A DNA stretch of 63,076 bases from Hymenobacter coccineus (GTDB lineage: Bacteria > Bacteroidota > Bacteroidia > Cytophagales > Hymenobacteraceae). The stretch spans positions 1 through 63,076 of the forward strand of contig NZ_MDZA01000055.1 in NCBI RefSeq assembly GCF_001816125.1, written 5' to 3'. A program made the translations under genes and the position numbers. Shown here piece by piece: positions 9,382 to 18,011 of the stretch; position 1 is the first letter of the stretch; every line of letters begins with the position of its first letter. Below the pieces are notes generated by a model. It had not been told where the DNA came from and did no database searches. It saw only the letters and a program-made list of their open reading frames with translations.

Positions 9382-9412
9382 CAAAGGTACGGGGAAGTGC
9401 CAAGATTCGCAA
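9382..9412 (-). promoter_or_regulatory. rpmH promoter
   Basis: On the minus strand, -7 box TACCTTTG (9382-9389) and -33 TTG (9410-9412) with 20 bases between them, ending 27 bases before the rpmH ATG. Confidence 0.75.
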
Positions 9413-9553
9413 GCCCCCGGGCCACAATTGGTTCCGGCCGCCGCGCCGGGCCCCGGGCGGTGGCGCTGGGGCCCTGATTTGGTTGGCTTCGGGCGGGGCG
9501 GCTTGCGTATGCAGGGGCCCTAGCTTTGTCCATCCACCCACCCGTTGCCGCCC

Positions 9554-11287
9554 ATGATTCAGTACCGCGTTTCCTACGAAAACCCGCTCACGTTTTACCT
9601 GCAAGTGGAAATGACGCTGGCCGTACCCGCCGGGGGCCCCGGGCCGCTGGCGTTGCAGCTGCCTGCTTGGCGGCCGGGCCGCTACGAGCTGCAAAACTTC
9701 GCCCAGAAAATCCAAAAGGTGGAAATCAGCGACGAGGCCACTGGCCAGGCCCTGCCCTACCGCAAAACCACCAAGGACCGCTGGGAAGTGGCTGACGTGG
9801 CGGGCAAGGAGCTGAAAATCAAGTATAATTTCTACGCCCACCAGATGGACGCGGGCGGCTCGTGGCTCGACGAAAGCCAGCTGTACCTGAACCCGGTGCA
9901 GTGCCTGATGTACGCCGAAGGGCGCGAGCAGGAGGAATGCGAGTTGGCGCTGGCCCTGCCCGAGGGCTGGCAAGTGGCCTGCGGCCTGCCCCTGGGGGCC
10001 CCCAACGTGCTGCAAGCCCAGAACTTCGACCAACTGGCCGACGCGCCGCTCATGGCCAGCCCCACGCTGATGCACCAGCAGTACGAGGCCGGCGGCCTGC
10101 CCTTCCACGTGTGGGTGCAGGGCGAGGCGCCGTTAAACTGGCCGCGCGTGTTAGCCGATTTCAAGGCATTTTCGGAAGAGCAGTTGCAGCTGTTCCAAGG
10201 CTTTCCGGTGGCCGATTACCACTTCCTGAACCAGCTGCTGCCTTACAAACACTACCACGGCGTGGAGCATCACAACTCGACCGTGATTACGCTGGGGCCC
10301 GCCGAGCTTATTATGACGGAGGCGCTGTACAAGGAATTTCTGGGCGTGAGCTGCCATGAGCTGTTCCACACCTGGAACATCAAGAGCATCCGGCCCGCCG
10401 AGATGCAGCCCTACGACTACGCCCGCGAGAACTACTTCCGCACCTGCTTCATTGCGGAGGGCATCACCACCTACTACGGCGAATACCTGCTGGCCCGCAG
10501 CCACGTGCGCACGCCGGCCCAGTACTTCGAGGAGCTGGGCGCGGTGCTGCACAAGCACTTCGCCGACGCGGGCCCCGACAACCTCTCGCTGGCCGACGCC
10601 AGCGTGGACCTGTGGCTCGACGGCTACCGGCCCGGCGTACCCGACCGCAAGGTATCGGTATACCACAAGGGGACCCTGGCGGCGCTGCTGCTCGACCTCA
10701 CGCTGCGGCAGCTCTCGGGCCATGCCCGCAGCTTGGACGACGTGATGCGGCGGCTGTACACGGAGTTTGGCCAGACCGGCATCGGCTACACCGAGGCCGA
10801 CTACATCCGGCTGGTGGAGGAGGTGGCCGGACGGAAGATGGGGGCCTACTTCGATAAGTTCATCTACGGGCTGGAGCCGCTGGCCCCGCCCCTCGAAAAG
10901 GTGCTGCACACCGTGGGCTGCCAGCTAATGGTAGCCGAAAACGGGTCGGCTTCGGAAGGGCGCTTCGGCTTCCGCACCGTGGGCCGCAACGAGCGCACCG
11001 AGGTCAGCGGCATTTGGCCCGGGTCGCCGGCCGCCGCCGCCCTCACCGTGGACGACGAAATAGTGGCCGTAAACGGCCGCCGCGTGGACTTGAACCTACA
11101 AACCCTACTCAGCACAGGGGCCCCCAGCTACGAAATCAGTGTGTTTCGCCAGCACCGCCTGGTAACCGTGACGCTAACGGCCACGGAAGGCAGCAGCTAC
11201 GGGCCCCGGTACTCGGTGGCCAAGCTGCCCGAGGCCGATGCGGCCCAGCGCGAGGGATTTGCCAAGTGGCTGGGCTGGGAGTTTTAG
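9554..11287 (+). CDS. M61 family metallopeptidase with PDZ domain
   Basis: A 577-residue cytosolic-looking peptidase related to glycyl aminopeptidase. The zinc-binding HExxH is HELFHTWN at 268-275 and is followed by the downstream Glu in AEGITTYYGEY (about 303). The N-terminal half is the M61 beta domain (PGRYELQNFAQ). A PDZ-like domain occupies about 440-540 (GIWPGSPAAAALTVDDEIVA). The ATG at 9554 is preferred to a TTG nine bases upstream. A -7 box TAGCTTTG at 9521-9528 precedes it by about 25 bases, but I find no well-spaced -33 TTG. Confidence 0.88.
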   Translation: MIQYRVSYENPLTFYLQVEMTLAVPAGGPGPLALQLPAWRPGRYELQNFAQKIQKVEISDEATGQALPYRKTTKDRWEVADVAGKELKIKYNFYAHQMDAGGSWLDESQLYLNPVQCLMYAEGREQEECELALALPEGWQVACGLPLGAPNVLQAQNFDQLADAPLMASPTLMHQQYEAGGLPFHVWVQGEAPLNWPRVLADFKAFSEEQLQLFQGFPVADYHFLNQLLPYKHYHGVEHHNSTVITLGPAELIMTEALYKEFLGVSCHELFHTWNIKSIRPAEMQPYDYARENYFRTCFIAEGITTYYGEYLLARSHVRTPAQYFEELGAVLHKHFADAGPDNLSLADASVDLWLDGYRPGVPDRKVSVYHKGTLAALLLDLTLRQLSGHARSLDDVMRRLYTEFGQTGIGYTEADYIRLVEEVAGRKMGAYFDKFIYGLEPLAPPLEKVLHTVGCQLMVAENGSASEGRFGFRTVGRNERTEVSGIWPGSPAAAALTVDDEIVAVNGRRVDLNLQTLLSTGAPSYEISVFRQHRLVTVTLTATEGSSYGPRYSVAKLPEADAAQREGFAKWLGWEF

Positions 11288-11299
11288 TGTATTGCCCGC

Positions 11300-11352
11300 T
11301 TCAAAGCAAAAGGCCCCGCCGGACGAATCCGGCAGGGCCTTTTGCTTTGAAG
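11300..11352. terminator. Strong bidirectional terminator
   Basis: A near-perfect hairpin with roughly 24-bp arms (11300-11323 and 11328-11352), loop CGAA, one unpaired base, and A- and T-rich outer parts. It lies between two convergent genes. Confidence 0.85.
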
Positions 11353-11364
11353 TGAATACGGCTA

Positions 11365-11619
11365 TTAGTGGTCTTTGCTGTTGTCGGCGCCCTTTTTCAT
11401 GGGGCCCTTATTCACCGACATAGGTTTGTTGTTCTGGGGGTTGCTGCGGATGTTTTGCACGCCGTGGCCAGCGCTGTTGCCGTCGGTGGTGTTGCCGTGG
11501 GCCGATACGTCGGTGGTGTTGGGGCTTTGCACTTGCGTGCTCTTTTTCTTGGTATTAGCCGCGGGGTTGACGGACGTTTTAGCGTTCGTGAGGTCGGTCT
11601 CTTTCTTGGATAAGGACAT
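11365..11619 (-). CDS. Small hydrophilic hypothetical protein
   Basis: 84 residues starting MSLSKKETDLTNAKTSVN, rich in Asn, Lys, Thr and Ser, without hydrophobic segments and probably disordered. The start at 11619 is chosen over longer in-frame extensions because those read through a promoter-like region and have unlikely composition. I do not recognise a family. Its low complexity is reminiscent of stress-related hydrophilic proteins, but that is only a guess. Confidence 0.5.
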   Translation of the reverse strand: MSLSKKETDLTNAKTSVNPAANTKKKSTQVQSPNTTDVSAHGNTTDGNSAGHGVQNIRSNPQNNKPMSVNKGPMKKGADNSKDH

Positions 11620-11692
11620 GGTGACGGGGGTTTGCGGTGGGAGGATATATAGTGTACCCGTCTCACCGCAAAAGGGTTGCGCCGCTGGGGCC

Positions 11693-12625
11693 CTAGCCGG
11701 CCGGCACCATAGCTGGCTCCACCCGCACCAACTCAGCAAACTGGCCCTCGCGGGCTTCAATCTCTTCGGCCGAAAGGTTGAGCAGGCGCTCAGTGCCGAA
11801 TTTCTCGACGCAGAACGAGGCCATGGCCGAGCCGTGGATGACGGCGCGCTTCATGTTTTCGAAGCTGATGTCGTCGGTGGCGGCCAAGTGGCCGATGAAG
11901 CCGCCCGCGAAGGTGTCGCCGGCGCCGGTCGGGTCGAACACTTCCTCCAGCGGCAGGGCCGGGGCGAAGAACATCTTGTTCTTGTGGAATAGCAGGGCTC
12001 CGTGCTCGCCCTTCTTGATGATGAGGTACTTGGGGCCCATGGCCTGAATTTTCTTGGCCGCCTTCACCAGCGAATACTCGCCCGACAGCTGGCGCGCCTC
12101 CTCGTCGTTAATGCTGAGCACGTCGACCATTTCAATAGTGGCCAGTAACTCTTCCAGGGCCACGTCCATCCAGAAATTCATCGTGTCCATCACAATTAAT
12201 TTGGGCCGGTTCACGAGGCGCTGGATGACGAGGCGCTGCACGGCGGGTGTCAGGTTGCCTAGCATCAGGTACTTACAGTCCTGGTAACCGTCGGGGATGG
12301 CGGGGTCGAAATCGGCCAGCACGTTCAGCTCGGTGGCCAGGGTTTCGCGCGAGTTGAGGTCTTGCGAGTACTTACCTGACCAGAAAAACGACTTCTCGCC
12401 GGCCTTGATTTGCAGGCCCTCGGTATCCACGCCGTGCGTTTCGAGCAGCTGGATGTCGGACGAAGCAAAATCGTCGCCCACCACGGCCACAATGTTCACG
12501 GGCTTCAGCGAGTACGAAGCCGACAAGCTGATGTAAGTGGCGGCCCCGCCGACGATTTTATCGGTTTTGCCGAACGGGGTTTCGAGGGCATCGAAGGCAA
12601 CGGTACCGATGACGAGTAGGCTCAT
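11693..12625 (-). CDS. PfkB family carbohydrate/nucleoside kinase
   Basis: A 310-residue sugar kinase of the ribokinase/PfkB fold. The start at 12625 gives the typical N-terminus MSLLVIGTVAFDALETP. The GG substrate motif is IVGGAATYISLSAS (about 24-37), and the C-terminal PfkB signature with the catalytic Asp is DPTGAGDTFAGGFIG (about 245-259). The substrate cannot be fixed from sequence; adenosine or a sugar is possible. Confidence 0.88.
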   Translation of the reverse strand: MSLLVIGTVAFDALETPFGKTDKIVGGAATYISLSASYSLKPVNIVAVVGDDFASSDIQLLETHGVDTEGLQIKAGEKSFFWSGKYSQDLNSRETLATELNVLADFDPAIPDGYQDCKYLMLGNLTPAVQRLVIQRLVNRPKLIVMDTMNFWMDVALEELLATIEMVDVLSINDEEARQLSGEYSLVKAAKKIQAMGPKYLIIKKGEHGALLFHKNKMFFAPALPLEEVFDPTGAGDTFAGGFIGHLAATDDISFENMKRAVIHGSAMASFCVEKFGTERLLNLSAEEIEAREGQFAELVRVEPAMVPAG

Positions 12626-12730
12626 TAGAAAGCGTTTAAAGGGAGTGGGATGATCGGGGAATTTTAGCGGCGGCAGGGGCCCCGGAAAATTGGCCGGGGG
12701 CCCACCGGGCTTAAGACACGGCAATAAATA

Positions 12731-12763
12731 AAAAAGTCCCCGGAATGACTTCCGGGGACTTTT
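12731..12763 (-). terminator. Terminator after tRNA-His
   Basis: Arms AAAAAGTCCCCGGAA and TTCCGGGGACTTT around a short TGAC loop, directly 3' of the tRNA gene. Confidence 0.8.
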
Positions 12764-12770
12764 AAAAGTG

Positions 12771-12845
12771 GGTAAATAATGGGGCTCGAACCCACGACCT
12801 CCGGAATCACAATCCGGCGCTCTAACCAGCTGAGCTATATCTACC
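12771..12845 (-). tRNA. tRNA-His (anticodon GTG)
   Basis: The minus strand folds as a cloverleaf. The acceptor GTAGATA pairs with TATTTAC, and there is an extra 5' G (G-1) opposite C73, the hallmark of tRNA-His. The anticodon stem CCGGA / TCCGG encloses the loop TTGTGAT with anticodon GTG. The T-arm contains GGTTCGA. The CCA end is not fully encoded. Confidence 0.96.
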
Positions 12846-12863
12846 GTGTGGTTTTTGGTGCTG

Positions 12864-12894
12864 CAAAGATAGGAAAGGATGCGGGAGCGGGCAA
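12864..12894 (-). promoter_or_regulatory. tRNA-His promoter
   Basis: The minus-strand -7 box TATCTTTG (12864-12871) and -33 TTG (12892-12894) are 20 bases apart. The box ends about 18 bases before the tRNA 5' end. Confidence 0.75.
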
Positions 12895-12934
12895 AAAAAC
12901 TTCGTGGGCAGGCCAAATACCCGACCTTTGCGGG

Positions 12935-14344
12935 ATGGAACCCACTGCTGCCCCGTCGTTCAACGATTTCAAACTCAACAAACAATTGCTTACGGCCGTG
13001 GCCGAAGCCGGCTTCACCGAGCCCACGCCGGTGCAGGCCCAAACCATTCCGCTGCTGCTGGCCGGGCACGATTTGCTCGGCATCGCCCAGACCGGCACGG
13101 GCAAAACTGCCGCCTTCGGCCTGCCCCTGCTAATGAAGGTGAAGTACGCCCAGGGCGTAAACCCGCGGGCCCTAGTGCTGGCTCCCACCCGCGAACTGGC
13201 CATGCAAATCGAAACCCATCTCAAAGCGCTGGCTACCCAAACCGACCTGCGCATTTTCGCCATTTACGGCGGCCTGGGGCCCAAAACGCAAATTGAAACC
13301 ATTGCCCAGGGCGTGGACATCCTGATTGCCACGCCGGGCCGGCTGATGGAGATTTACCTGAAGGGGGCCCTGCTGCTGAAGGACTTGAAGACGCTGGTGC
13401 TCGACGAGGCCGACAAGATGATGGACATGGGCTTTATGCCCCAGATTCGGCGCATCCTGGAAATCATTCCGCGCAAGCGCCAGAACATCCTGTTTTCGGC
13501 CACCATGCCCGAGCGGGTGACCTTGCTGAGCGAGGAGTTCCTGGAATTTCCGGTGCGGGTGGAGGTGACGCCACCGGCCCAGACAGCTTCGACGGTGACG
13601 CAGACACTGTACCAAGCCCCGAACCTGCTCACCAAAATCAACCTGCTGCACTTCCTGCTGCACCGCGACCAAGACACGATGACGCGCGTGCTGCTGTTCA
13701 CCCGCACCAAAGAGCACGCCGACCAGGTGGCGCACTTCCTGGAGCGCAAGGCCCCCGCCGGCGAGGTGCGCGTGATCCACGGCAACAAGGGCCAGAACGC
13801 GCGGATTAATAACATGGACGCCTTCCGGGCCGGGGAGGTGCGCTACCTGGTGGCCACCGACGTGGCGGCCCGCGGCATCGACGTGCCGCAGGTGAGCCAC
13901 GTCATCAACTTCGACGTGCCCATCATCCACGACGACTACGTGCACCGCATCGGGCGCACGGGTAGGGCCCTGCACACGGGCGCGGCCATCACCTTTGCCA
14001 ACGAGGCCGAGATGGTGCACATCGCCGAAATTGAGCAGCTCATCAACCAGACCATCGAGCTGCTGCCACTGCCCGAGGAGGTAACGGTGGAAGAAACTCC
14101 GTTTGAGGAGCAGCAAACCATGAGCCGCGAGCTGGACGACCGCCGCAAGCTGCTCGACCCCGATTTCAAGGGCGCCTTCCACGAGCGCAAGGAATGGATC
14201 AAGCCCGGCGAAACCATCGACAAGCGCACGGGCAAGGTATTCGAGGCTGGCAAGAAGAAAAGCTCCAAAGGCGCCAAGGCCAACCCCGGCAAAAAAGGCG
14301 CCTCCGCCCCCGGCGTGAAAGCCCTGAAGCGGCGCGGGCGGTAA
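12935..14344 (+). CDS. DEAD-box RNA helicase (RhlE-like)
   Basis: A 469-residue ATP-dependent RNA helicase. Motifs in order: Q motif region F-TEPTPVQAQ (27-35), Walker A AQTGTGKT (51-58), PTREL (84-88), TPGR (133-136), DEAD (157-160), SAT (188-190), and the C-terminal HRIGRTGR with DVAARGID. The C-terminal ~70 residues are Lys-rich, an RNA-binding tail. The ATG at 12935 is used because an earlier in-frame start would extend through the tRNA-His gene. A GACCTTTG box ends five bases before the ATG, so the leader must be very short. Confidence 0.93.
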   Translation: MEPTAAPSFNDFKLNKQLLTAVAEAGFTEPTPVQAQTIPLLLAGHDLLGIAQTGTGKTAAFGLPLLMKVKYAQGVNPRALVLAPTRELAMQIETHLKALATQTDLRIFAIYGGLGPKTQIETIAQGVDILIATPGRLMEIYLKGALLLKDLKTLVLDEADKMMDMGFMPQIRRILEIIPRKRQNILFSATMPERVTLLSEEFLEFPVRVEVTPPAQTASTVTQTLYQAPNLLTKINLLHFLLHRDQDTMTRVLLFTRTKEHADQVAHFLERKAPAGEVRVIHGNKGQNARINNMDAFRAGEVRYLVATDVAARGIDVPQVSHVINFDVPIIHDDYVHRIGRTGRALHTGAAITFANEAEMVHIAEIEQLINQTIELLPLPEEVTVEETPFEEQQTMSRELDDRRKLLDPDFKGAFHERKEWIKPGETIDKRTGKVFEAGKKKSSKGAKANPGKKGASAPGVKALKRRGR

Positions 14345-14405
14345 GGAGTTAAAAGTTAATGACCCTGACTTCATTATGAGGTCAGGGTCTTTAACTTTTA
14401 ACTCC
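14345..14405. terminator. Large bidirectional terminator
   Basis: Inverted repeat with arms of about 25 bp. The outer part GGAGTTAAAAGTTAA and the inner part GACCCTGAC are both mirrored, and the arms are separated by ttcattatga. It lies between convergent genes. Confidence 0.85.
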
Positions 14406-14406
14406 T

Positions 14407-14853
14407 TTAATGGTGGATCAAGTGCCCGAACCGGACGCTGGCCAGCGTGAGCACGCCGCCCCAGAACACGGCGCTCCAGAGCATGTGCAGCAGGATGCGG
14501 CTGCGCGGCACGCCCAGCAGCGTGGCAACGACCGTGCCCCCGATGGGCGAGAGTAGCACCGGCGTGAGGAAGGCAATGCCGCCCATGCCAAAGCGCCGGA
14601 ACACCTTGATAATGTTGCGCGAGCGCGACGAGAAGATGGGGGCCCGCCGCAACCGCCGCTGCTGCTGCTTGTGCCGCACCCACACTCGCCCCACGCCCGA
14701 AATGATGAGCACCGTGCTCATCATGCCCGCCACAGTGAGCAGCAGCGTGAGGGCAAACGGCAGGCCCAGCGATACCCCCAGCAAAGGGCCACCCACAAAT
14801 TTTACCATGCTCAGCAGGAACACGGAAGCGTATTTGAAGGCGTGGGGGAGCAC
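14407..14853 (-). CDS. Small integral membrane protein
   Basis: 148 residues with about four transmembrane segments (roughly 12-32, 35-55, 95-112 and 120-140) and a basic loop between the second and third (HKQQQRRLRRAP). It resembles short small-export or DedA-like hypothetical membrane proteins, but I cannot name a family. A TACCTTTG box lies upstream at 14905-14912 on the minus strand. Confidence 0.6.
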   Translation of the reverse strand: MLPHAFKYASVFLLSMVKFVGGPLLGVSLGLPFALTLLLTVAGMMSTVLIISGVGRVWVRHKQQQRRLRRAPIFSSRSRNIIKVFRRFGMGGIAFLTPVLLSPIGGTVVATLLGVPRSRILLHMLWSAVFWGGVLTLASVRFGHLIHH

Positions 14854-14939
14854 GGCAGGGGGTTAGGAGAAACGACGGACGAAAGGCAAAAACCCCGCCA
14901 GCGGCAAAGGTACCCCGCCGGCGGGCCGGGGCCCCGGCG

Positions 14940-15641
14940 CTAGATTTTGCTGCCGAAGGCCAGGTCGCCGGCGTCGCCCAGGCCGGGGATGATGTAGGCC
15001 TGGTCGTTGAGGCGCTCGTCGATGGCGGCCACCCACAGGTGGGCTTCCGGAATTTCGCGGGCCACGTGGGCGAGGCCCTCGGGCGAGGCAATAACGGCCG
15101 CAATGTGCACCTGCCGCGGCGTGCCGAAGCGCAGCATGGCCCGGTAGGTTTGCACCAGGCTCTTGCCGGTGGCCAGCATGGGGTCGGCCAGGATGAGCAC
15201 CCGCTCGTCGAGGCTCGGAGCCGAGAGGTAGTCCACCTGCACCGTTACCTGGGCCGTGCCCTCGATGCGGTATGCAGCTACGAACGCGCTGGGGCTCTGG
15301 TCGAAGTAGTTCAGGAAGCCCTGGTGAAAGGGTAGGCCGGCCCGCAGCACGGTGGCCAGCACCGGGAAGTCGTGGAGCAGCTTGCCGGTGGTTTCGGCCA
15401 GGGGCGTCTGGATGGTTTTGTCGGTGTAGCTAAGGTGGGCGCTGATGCGGTAGGCAATGATTTCGCCCAGCCGCTGCAAGTTGCGGCGGAAGCGCAGGCT
15501 GTCCTTCTGCACGTCGCGGTCGCGCAGCTCGGCCAGGAAATGGTTGGCGATGCTGGGCTCGGCGCACACCTCGTGCACGCGGGGATTGTCCTCGATGGCA
15601 GGGGTAGCTTCGGAAGCGGAGACGGGCGGAGTGACGGCCAT
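14940..15641 (-). CDS. upp: Uracil phosphoribosyltransferase
   Basis: 233 residues. Converts uracil and PRPP to UMP in pyrimidine salvage. The PRPP-binding loop is LILADPMLATGKSLVQTY, and the uracil-binding C-terminal region is AYIIPGLGDAGDLAFG. The start at 15641 (MAVTPPVSASEATPA) is preferred to an upstream ATG at 15719, because the TACCTTTG promoter box at 15724-15731 would put transcription start at or after 15719. The N-terminus is slightly extended compared with E. coli Upp. Confidence 0.93.
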   Translation of the reverse strand: MAVTPPVSASEATPAIEDNPRVHEVCAEPSIANHFLAELRDRDVQKDSLRFRRNLQRLGEIIAYRISAHLSYTDKTIQTPLAETTGKLLHDFPVLATVLRAGLPFHQGFLNYFDQSPSAFVAAYRIEGTAQVTVQVDYLSAPSLDERVLILADPMLATGKSLVQTYRAMLRFGTPRQVHIAAVIASPEGLAHVAREIPEAHLWVAAIDERLNDQAYIIPGLGDAGDLAFGSKI

Positions 15642-15723
15642 GCGGCGAGAATTTTGGAAAGAAAAGAACCGGCCGGCCAGGCGCCTACCGCGTCCCGAAG
15701 TTGGCACAAAAACCCCCAACGCC

Positions 15724-15731
15724 CAAAGGTA
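15724..15731 (-). promoter_or_regulatory. upp promoter -7 box
   Basis: TACCTTTG on the minus strand, about 80 bases upstream of the chosen upp start. Confidence 0.6.
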
Positions 15732-15847
15732 CCCGCCCCGCGCCCCCCCCGGGCAGCCCCCGCGCTGCCAACGGCCGCTTGCGTAGGTTTGTTAATTAAT
15801 GCGTGCGGCGCGCAATGCCCCCGGCTTTACTGAGTTGATTATTCTAT

Positions 15848-17849
15848 ATGAAACAAATCTTTTTACTCCTCGCTACCTGCGCATTACCGGCCGGCTTCGC
15901 AGCGGCCCAAACGCCCACCGCCCCGGCCCCCGTCTCCGTTGCCCCACGCCCCGGGTGGCGAAAAATCGAACTGGTATATCTTTAGCGACACTCTAAAGCC
16001 AGCGGCCCGGACGCCCCAGCCAGCCCCGGCGGCCGCCCCGGTAGCCATGCCGATGGTCGCTCCGACGAGTGACCCGATGGCCGCCCCGGCCGGGGCCCCA
16101 GCGGTAGCCGCGCCACAGCCCGCCAGGGCCCCAGCAGCCCCGGCCAGCCCCGCCCCGTTCTCCACCCAGGGCCCCACCTATGTGCCGCTTGACTCGGACA
16201 TCTACCGGCTCATCGACCGCTACGCCATTAAGTATGGGCCTGACTCACTGAACGACCCGCACACCAGCGTGCGGCCCTACACCCGCGCCGGCGTGGCCCG
16301 CCTGGGCGAGCGGCTGCTCTCGCCCGACAGCACAGGGGTGGGCCCCGGCACCCTCTCGCGCGCCGACCGCTTTAATGCGCAGTACTTACTGAAGGACAAC
16401 TGGCCCAGCTCGCCCCAGGGCACGGCAATTAACCAGAGCACGAAGCCCATTCTGACGTATTTCTACCGCGACCAAACCGATTTATACAGCGTTCAAACCA
16501 AGGATTTTACGCTGCGCGTGAACCCCGTGCTGCTGCTGGAAGGTGGCAAGGACAGCAAGATTGGCGGCTTCCGCTACGTGAACACCCGCGGGGCCCAAAT
16601 CGAGGGTTCGGTGGACCAGCGCCTGGGCTTTTACCTGTTCCTCACCGACAACCAAATGGCGGTGCCCGGCTACGTGCAGGACCGCATTCTGCGCGACACC
16701 ATTGCGCCGCACGAAGGCTACCTCAAGCCGTTCAAAGCGGCAGTTATCGGCCCGGGCAGCAGCGCCTACGACTTTTTCACGGCCCGCGGCTACGTGACTT
16801 ACGCGGCCACGAAGCACATCAACGTGCAGTTTGGGCACGACCGCAACGTCATCGGCAACGGCTACCGCTCGCTCATCCTCTCGGATTACAGTGCCCCGTA
16901 TTTCTTTCTGAAACTGAACACGCGCATCTGGAAGCTCAACTACCAGAACTTATTTACGGAGATGGTTGCAGAGCGCAAAAACGCCGATCAGGTGTACCCC
17001 AAAAAGTACCTGGCCCTGCACCACCTCAGCCTCGACGTGACGAAGAACTTCAACATCGGCCTGTTCGAGTCGGAAGTAATTGGACGCCCCGGGCGGGGCC
17101 TGGAAATTCAGTACCTCAACCCCCTCATCTTCTACCGCGCCATCGAGCAGAACGTGGGCTCGGCTGACAACGCGCTGCTGGGCCTCGATTTTAAGTGGAA
17201 TATCAAGCACACGGCCCAGCTGTATGGGCAAGTGGTGCTCGATGAGTTTAAGCTCAACGAGGTGCTGTCCGGCGACGGGTGGTGGTCCAACAAGCAGGCC
17301 GTGCAGCTGGGAGGCAAATACATTGATGTAGCAGGCATTCAGAACCTTGACTTGCAGCTCGAATTCAACTACATCCGCCCTTATACCTACCAGCACACGT
17401 CCTTCTACACGGCCTACACTAACTACCAGCAGCCCCTGGCCCACCCCATGGGCGCCAACCTGGCCGAGGTGCTGGCCATCGTCAGCTACCAGCCCTTGCC
17501 GCGCCTGAACCTGGTAGCCAAAGCCTTCTACACCAAGCAGGGTCTCGACTACGGCCAGGACTACGCCGGCAACCGCGTCATTAATTACGGTGGCAACCCA
17601 CTGCTACCCTACGTGCCCCACCCCCAGGACTTTGGCAACCGCGTGGGCCAGGGCAACCAAAGCAAGCTGTTCCACTTCGACTTCACGGCCACCTACCAGC
17701 CACGCCTGAACCTGTACCTGGACGCCAAGCTCATTGCCCGGCACCAAACCCTGGACCAGCCCCTGCCCTACTCCGTGGGCACCGGCAATGAAACCTACGC
17801 CTCGCTGGCCGTGCGCTGGAACATCGCCAAGCGCCTGAACGAGTTTTAA
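15848..17849 (+). CDS. Capsule assembly Wzi / RemB-like outer membrane barrel, frameshifted near N-terminus
   Basis: An ATG at 15848 opens a signal peptide (MKQIFLLLATCALPAGFAAA, cleavage before QTPT). That frame stops at 15984-15986, while the mature domain continues from about 15939 in another frame (PHAPGGEKSNWYIFSDTLKP). The shift lies in a C-rich run at 15915-15950 and is repaired by two added bases or one removed. After an Ala/Pro-rich linker the domain begins YVPLDSDIYRLIDRYAIKYG and continues as an aromatic-rich beta barrel, as in Wzi and the gliding-associated RemB family. The likely role is in surface polysaccharide attachment or motility at the outer membrane. The complete protein would have about 667 residues. 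Confidence 0.8.
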
Positions 17850-17864
17850 TCATTGATTAGACGT

Positions 17865-17994
17865 GATTAACCGTGATTTCGCTGATCAACTAGGGAAGGC
17901 GACAGGTAATTAACGATTTTTGCCAATCGTTACCGGATATGAATAATTGCGATAACACACGTGAAATCAGGAATCAGCGAAATCACGGTTAATC
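17865..17994. repeat. Intergenic inverted repeat with nested hairpin
   Basis: Perfect 22-bp arms at 17865-17886 and 17973-17994, beginning GATTAACCGTGATTTCGC. They enclose a smaller hairpin TAACGAT / ATCGTTA at 17911-17932. The unit lies between two plus-strand genes and ends just before the ABC transporter start. Confidence 0.75.
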
Positions 17995-18011
17995 TGCATA
18001 ATCTGTGATTT

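Noticed and set aside
9413..9520. Origin of replication next to rpmH-rnpA
   Set aside because: No dnaA gene or DnaA-box cluster is visible in the flanking sequence.
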